Origin: Acidaminococcales bacterium | GTDB taxonomy: Bacteria; Bacillota; Negativicutes; Acidaminococcales; JAISLQ01 | Length of the DNA stretch: 7,253 nucleotides | Assembly (NCBI GenBank): GCA_031275255.1 | Contig: JAISPA010000185.1 | Coordinates: 1-7,253 of the forward strand | Reading direction: 5' to 3' | Shown: piece by piece, positions 6,338-7,253 of the stretch | How positions within the stretch are numbered: the stretch's first letter is position 1 | Layout of the letters: the number at the start of each line of letters is the position of its first letter | Translations under genes and position numbers: made by a program | The notes under the pieces: generated by a model | Database searches by the model: none | Told to the model about the DNA's origin: nothing | The model's input: only the letters and a program-made list of their open reading frames with translations

Positions 6338-7117
6338 ATGAATAAAACAGCGGCGCAAATAAGGCAAAAAATACGGGAAGGCATTATCGACGCCCCGACT
6401 GCCGGCCTCGCGCCCGGCCACGTACAGGCCAACCTGGCGATCGTAACCAAAGATTTGGCTTATGATTTTCTCTTGTTTGCCCAGCGCAACCCCAAACCCT
6501 GCCCCATACTTGACGTTACGGACGCGGGATCGCCAACGCCGCGCCTCATGGCGCCCGGCGCCGATATCCGCTATGACGTGCCGCGCTATTTTGTCTATAA
6601 AAACGGCGTGAAAACAGACGAGTTCAAGAACCTGGAAAGCGTCTGGCAGGACGATTTTGTGGCGTTTCTCATCGGCTGCAGCTTTTCCTTTGAAACCGCC
6701 ATGCTGAACGCCGGGCTGCCGGTGCGGCATATTGAAGAAAAACGCAACGTGCCCATGTACATAACCAATATACCCTGCGTACCGGCGGGAACCTTTCACG
6801 GCAACATGGTTTGCAGCATGCGGCCGCTGTCCCCGGCGGACGCGATCAGGGCCGTCAAGGTTACGGCGCGTTTCCCGTCCGTACACGGCAGCCCCGTCTA
6901 TCTGGGCGACCCGGCCGCCATCGGCGTAAAGGACATAAACAAACCTGACTTCGGCGACCCGCCGGTGATCAGGGGAGGTGAAATACCCGTGTTCTGGGCT
7001 TGCGGCGTTACGCCGCAGGCGGTAGCCATGGCCAGCAAGCCGCCGATAATGATTACCCACGCCCCGGGCTATATGTTTATTTGCGATAAATTTGACGAAG
7101 ACCTCTCGGTTTTCTGA
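6338..7117 (+). CDS. DUF1445 / YcsI-type protein, D-glutamate cyclase N-terminal-half homologue
   Basis: This 259-residue protein has normal length for the DUF1445 family (B. subtilis YcsI type, often labelled 'putative hydro-lyase'), which is also the N-terminal half of mammalian D-glutamate cyclase DGLUCY. Conserved blocks: DVPRYFVYKNG (80-90), DFVAFLIGCSFSFE (106-119), RNVPMYITNIPC, PAGTFHGNMVCSMRP (with H154), RFPSVHGSPVYLGDP, PVFWACGVTPQ (217-227) and ITHAPGYMFICD (239-250). Invariant Cys and His residues (C114, H154, C222, H241) are candidates for active-site roles, by inference. In B. subtilis ycsI sits beside pxpA and kipI-kipA, so linkage to 5-oxoprolinase is a recurring context. Here the DUF4392 partner is adjacent too. 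A 139-bp structured gap separates it from the DUF4392 gene, so it may have its own promoter as well as read-through. No signal peptide is seen. The family is secure; the reaction is inferred. Confidence 0.88.
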   Translation: MNKTAAQIRQKIREGIIDAPTAGLAPGHVQANLAIVTKDLAYDFLLFAQRNPKPCPILDVTDAGSPTPRLMAPGADIRYDVPRYFVYKNGVKTDEFKNLESVWQDDFVAFLIGCSFSFETAMLNAGLPVRHIEEKRNVPMYITNIPCVPAGTFHGNMVCSMRPLSPADAIRAVKVTARFPSVHGSPVYLGDPAAIGVKDINKPDFGDPPVIRGGEIPVFWACGVTPQAVAMASKPPIMITHAPGYMFICDKFDEDLSVF

Positions 7118-7200
7118 CAACATGTTCCGTTGCCGGACCAATCCGCCGCCCGGGTGTCCGCATTCGTATTTTTCCGCCTGTCTTATACATAAGCCGCGAA

Positions 7201-7235
7201 GCTGCCATGATTTGGGATTTCGCGCCATTGGCAGC
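7201..7235. repeat. Short inverted repeat downstream of the DUF1445 gene
   Basis: GCTGCCA (7201-7207) is complementary to TGGCAGC (7229-7235) across a 21-nt loop. It lies 83 bp after the DUF1445 stop and lacks a T-run. It might mark an operator or part of a structured region that continues past the window. Otherwise nothing identifiable is seen in 7118-7253. Confidence 0.25.
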
Positions 7236-7253
7236 CTGTGCATACAATCCAAA

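Noticed and set aside
6329..7252. Long - strand open frame (about 307 codons) covering the last gene and the window end
   Set aside because: It is opposite the strongly conserved DUF1445 gene, shows no recognisable motif, and its apparent start near the window edge has no convincing ribosome site.
1..7253. tRNA or rRNA genes, CRISPR array, insertion sequence or phage genes
   Set aside because: No regularly spaced repeats, transposase or integrase motifs, or cloverleaf/rRNA-like segments were seen on either strand.

Overview
The window (about 7.25 kb, all genes on the + strand) looks like chromosomal metabolic DNA of a moderately GC-rich anaerobic Firmicute. The GC-rich third positions, strong AGGAG-type ribosome sites and the M16C peptidase would suit the Negativicutes or a related clostridial lineage. 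This placement is inference from style and gene content, since no rRNA or marker gene is present.

Layout: (1) positions 1-2423 hold the 3' part of an M16C (PreP/Cym1-type) zinc metallopeptidase gene whose 5' end, including the zinc-binding motif, lies outside the window. (2) A 218-bp gap (2424-2641) contains several inverted repeats and an 11-bp direct repeat. (3) Three tightly overlapping genes follow, pxpB-pxpC-pxpA (2642-5126), encoding the whole prokaryotic ATP-dependent 5-oxoprolinase. (4) After 49 bp comes a DUF4392 gene (5176-6198), homologous to the C-terminal half of mammalian D-glutamate cyclase (DGLUCY). (5) A 139-bp gap holds a compound hairpin, a perfect 7-1-7 palindrome and a promoter-like sequence. 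(6) A DUF1445 gene (6338-7117; YcsI type) corresponds to the N-terminal half of DGLUCY. (7) The last 136 bp hold no gene that I can support.

How the genes fit together: mammalian DGLUCY converts D-glutamate to 5-oxo-D-proline, and PxpABC opens 5-oxoproline to glutamate with ATP. Here both halves of a DGLUCY-like enzyme are encoded as separate proteins, in the reverse of their fused order, directly behind a complete 5-oxoprolinase. This suggests a dedicated D-glutamate/5-oxoproline salvage module. The stereochemistry and direction of the combined pathway cannot be read from sequence, and this is the most interesting open question in the window. No transporter, racemase or regulator gene is present inside it.
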